From Euryarchaeota archaeon UBA128 (GTDB lineage Archaea > Thermoplasmatota > Poseidoniia > Poseidoniales > Poseidoniaceae), in NCBI GenBank assembly GCA_002496955.1, contig DALZ01000024.1:819-7569 (forward strand): a stretch of DNA of 6,751 nt. Direction: 5' to 3'. The notes beneath the pieces were generated by a model, which was given only the letters and a program-made list of their open reading frames with translations, was not told where the DNA came from and did not search any database. The translations under genes were made by a program, and so were the position numbers. The first letter of the stretch is position 1. Every line of letters starts with the position of its first letter. Shown here piece after piece: positions 6,098 to 6,751 of this stretch.

Positions 6098-6751
6098 TTA
6101 TTCAACTTCCCAAATTGGGCCGTCAGCAGAGTCGGTCACAACGACACCCATTGCTTTCAGTTCGTCCCGTATTTTATCGGCAGAGTACCAATCTTTGTTG
6201 GCTCTCGCCTGAGCCCGTTTGACCAGCAAACTCTCAACCTTTGGAGCCAGTTCGGCTCGTCGCGGATCTTCCTCTGGCTCGAGTAAGGCGAACTCACGGG
6301 TTGGCAAAATTCCAAGTACTAAGCCGGCTGATTCTTCAAGCCAATCTACGGCGTAATGAGCGAAGGCATCGAGGTCCGCCTCATCTAGGCCGCTACTGAG
6401 TATCTTCGAAATCTCACGCACCCCGCCAAGTACTTTAGCAACTGCATCACGGGAATTAAAATCATCATCCATAGCCTGAGCAAAACCCTCACCCATTTTC
6501 TCCAGAATTGCTAAAGATTTTGTTAGTGGTTGTGGGGAGTTAATATCTGGTTTAGGCAGGCTTACCGGCGATTGTGTAGTCATGCCTTTCAGGGAATTTA
6601 TGTAGCACTCTAGCACGCGATTATAATTACGTTCAGCATCTTTCAGCAGTGTTTCGTTCATGTCGATTGGTGAACGATAATGAGCGTTAATCAACGCAAA
6701 CCTAAGGACCATCGCATCTACTTGCTGAAGAATGTCTTTTATGGTCCAAAA
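6098..6751 (-). CDS. cysS: cysteinyl-tRNA synthetase, C-terminal part (5' end beyond window)
   Basis: The minus-strand frame is open from the right edge to TAA at 6098, giving the last 217 residues of CysRS, the class I synthetase that charges tRNA-Cys in the cytosol. The fragment begins FWTIKDILQQ, equivalent to the segment just after the KMSKS loop (NFFTVRDVL in E. coli), so the catalytic Rossmann fold with HIGH, the zinc site and KMSKS lies outside the window. What is visible includes INAHYRSPID (like SGHYRSQL, fragment residues 21-30), the DALR-type helical bundle with FAQAMDDDFN (90-99), and the C-terminal anticodon-binding module with KDWYSADKIRDEL (186-198) ending in GPIWEVE. ATG 6712 is an internal methionine, not the start, because homology continues upstream of it. 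The reading frame is intact. The acyl-CoA dehydrogenase follows after 89 bases. Confidence 0.96.
   Translation of the reverse strand, partial: FWTIKDILQQVDAMVLRFALINAHYRSPIDMNETLLKDAERNYNRVLECYINSLKGMTTQSPVSLPKPDINSPQPLTKSLAILEKMGEGFAQAMDDDFNSRDAVAKVLGGVREISKILSSGLDEADLDAFAHYAVDWLEESAGLVLGILPTREFALLEPEEDPRRAELAPKVESLLVKRAQARANKDWYSADKIRDELKAMGVVVTDSADGPIWEVE

Noticed and set aside
6098..6712. A separate 204-residue protein starting at ATG 6712
   Set aside because: The frame stays open to the window edge and the 13 upstream codons (FWTIKDILQQVDA) match the CysRS segment after KMSKS, so this is an internal Met of cysS.
1..6751. tRNA, rRNA, CRISPR array, insertion sequence or riboswitch
   Set aside because: No cloverleaf, spaced direct repeats, transposase motif or terminal inverted repeats were seen; nearly all bases belong to five coding regions.

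Overview
The window is a gene-dense stretch of chromosome with five protein genes and no gap longer than about 90 bases. It most resembles a planktonic marine archaeon of the Poseidoniales (Marine Group II Euryarchaeota) or a close relative. That assignment is an inference. It rests on AT-rich TATA-like elements about 25 bases upstream of plausible transcription starts, a lipobox surface peptidase, and a large secreted, membrane-anchored protein with a lamin-tail domain and an acidic tail, alongside fatty-acid oxidation. No 16S rRNA or ribosomal protein gene is present to settle it, and a marine bacterium is not excluded.

Layout. Positions 1-1391 (minus strand, running off the left edge) encode an S15-family Xaa-Pro dipeptidyl-peptidase-like lipoprotein with an intact Ser-Asp-His triad. 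Just upstream of it, on the same strand, is a GTG-started thioredoxin (1439-1813); the 47-base gap suggests one transcript. An 87-base divergent promoter region (1814-1900) separates this pair from a large plus-strand gene (1901-4786). Its 961-residue product carries a signal peptide, lamin-tail domain, metal-dependent amidohydrolase domain, an uncharacterised domain, a low-complexity stalk, one membrane helix and a cytoplasmic EF-hand pair. This gene converges on a minus-strand acyl-CoA dehydrogenase (4836-6008) across a short stem-loop. Upstream of the dehydrogenase, on the same strand, lies the 3' part of cysS (6098 to the right edge), separated by an 89-base gap that holds a TATA-like element next to a quasi-palindrome.

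Biology. The peptidase and the amidohydrolase both appear to face outward from the cytoplasmic membrane. This fits a heterotroph that breaks down peptides and amide- or amine-containing compounds outside the cell, while the acyl-CoA dehydrogenase points to internal oxidation of acyl chains. Thioredoxin and cysteinyl-tRNA synthetase are housekeeping genes. The most notable points are the domain combination of the 961-residue protein, in particular a surface enzyme tethered to a predicted intracellular Ca2+-binding module, and an MCAD-like dehydrogenase that lacks a glutamate at both positions known to hold the catalytic base in this family.
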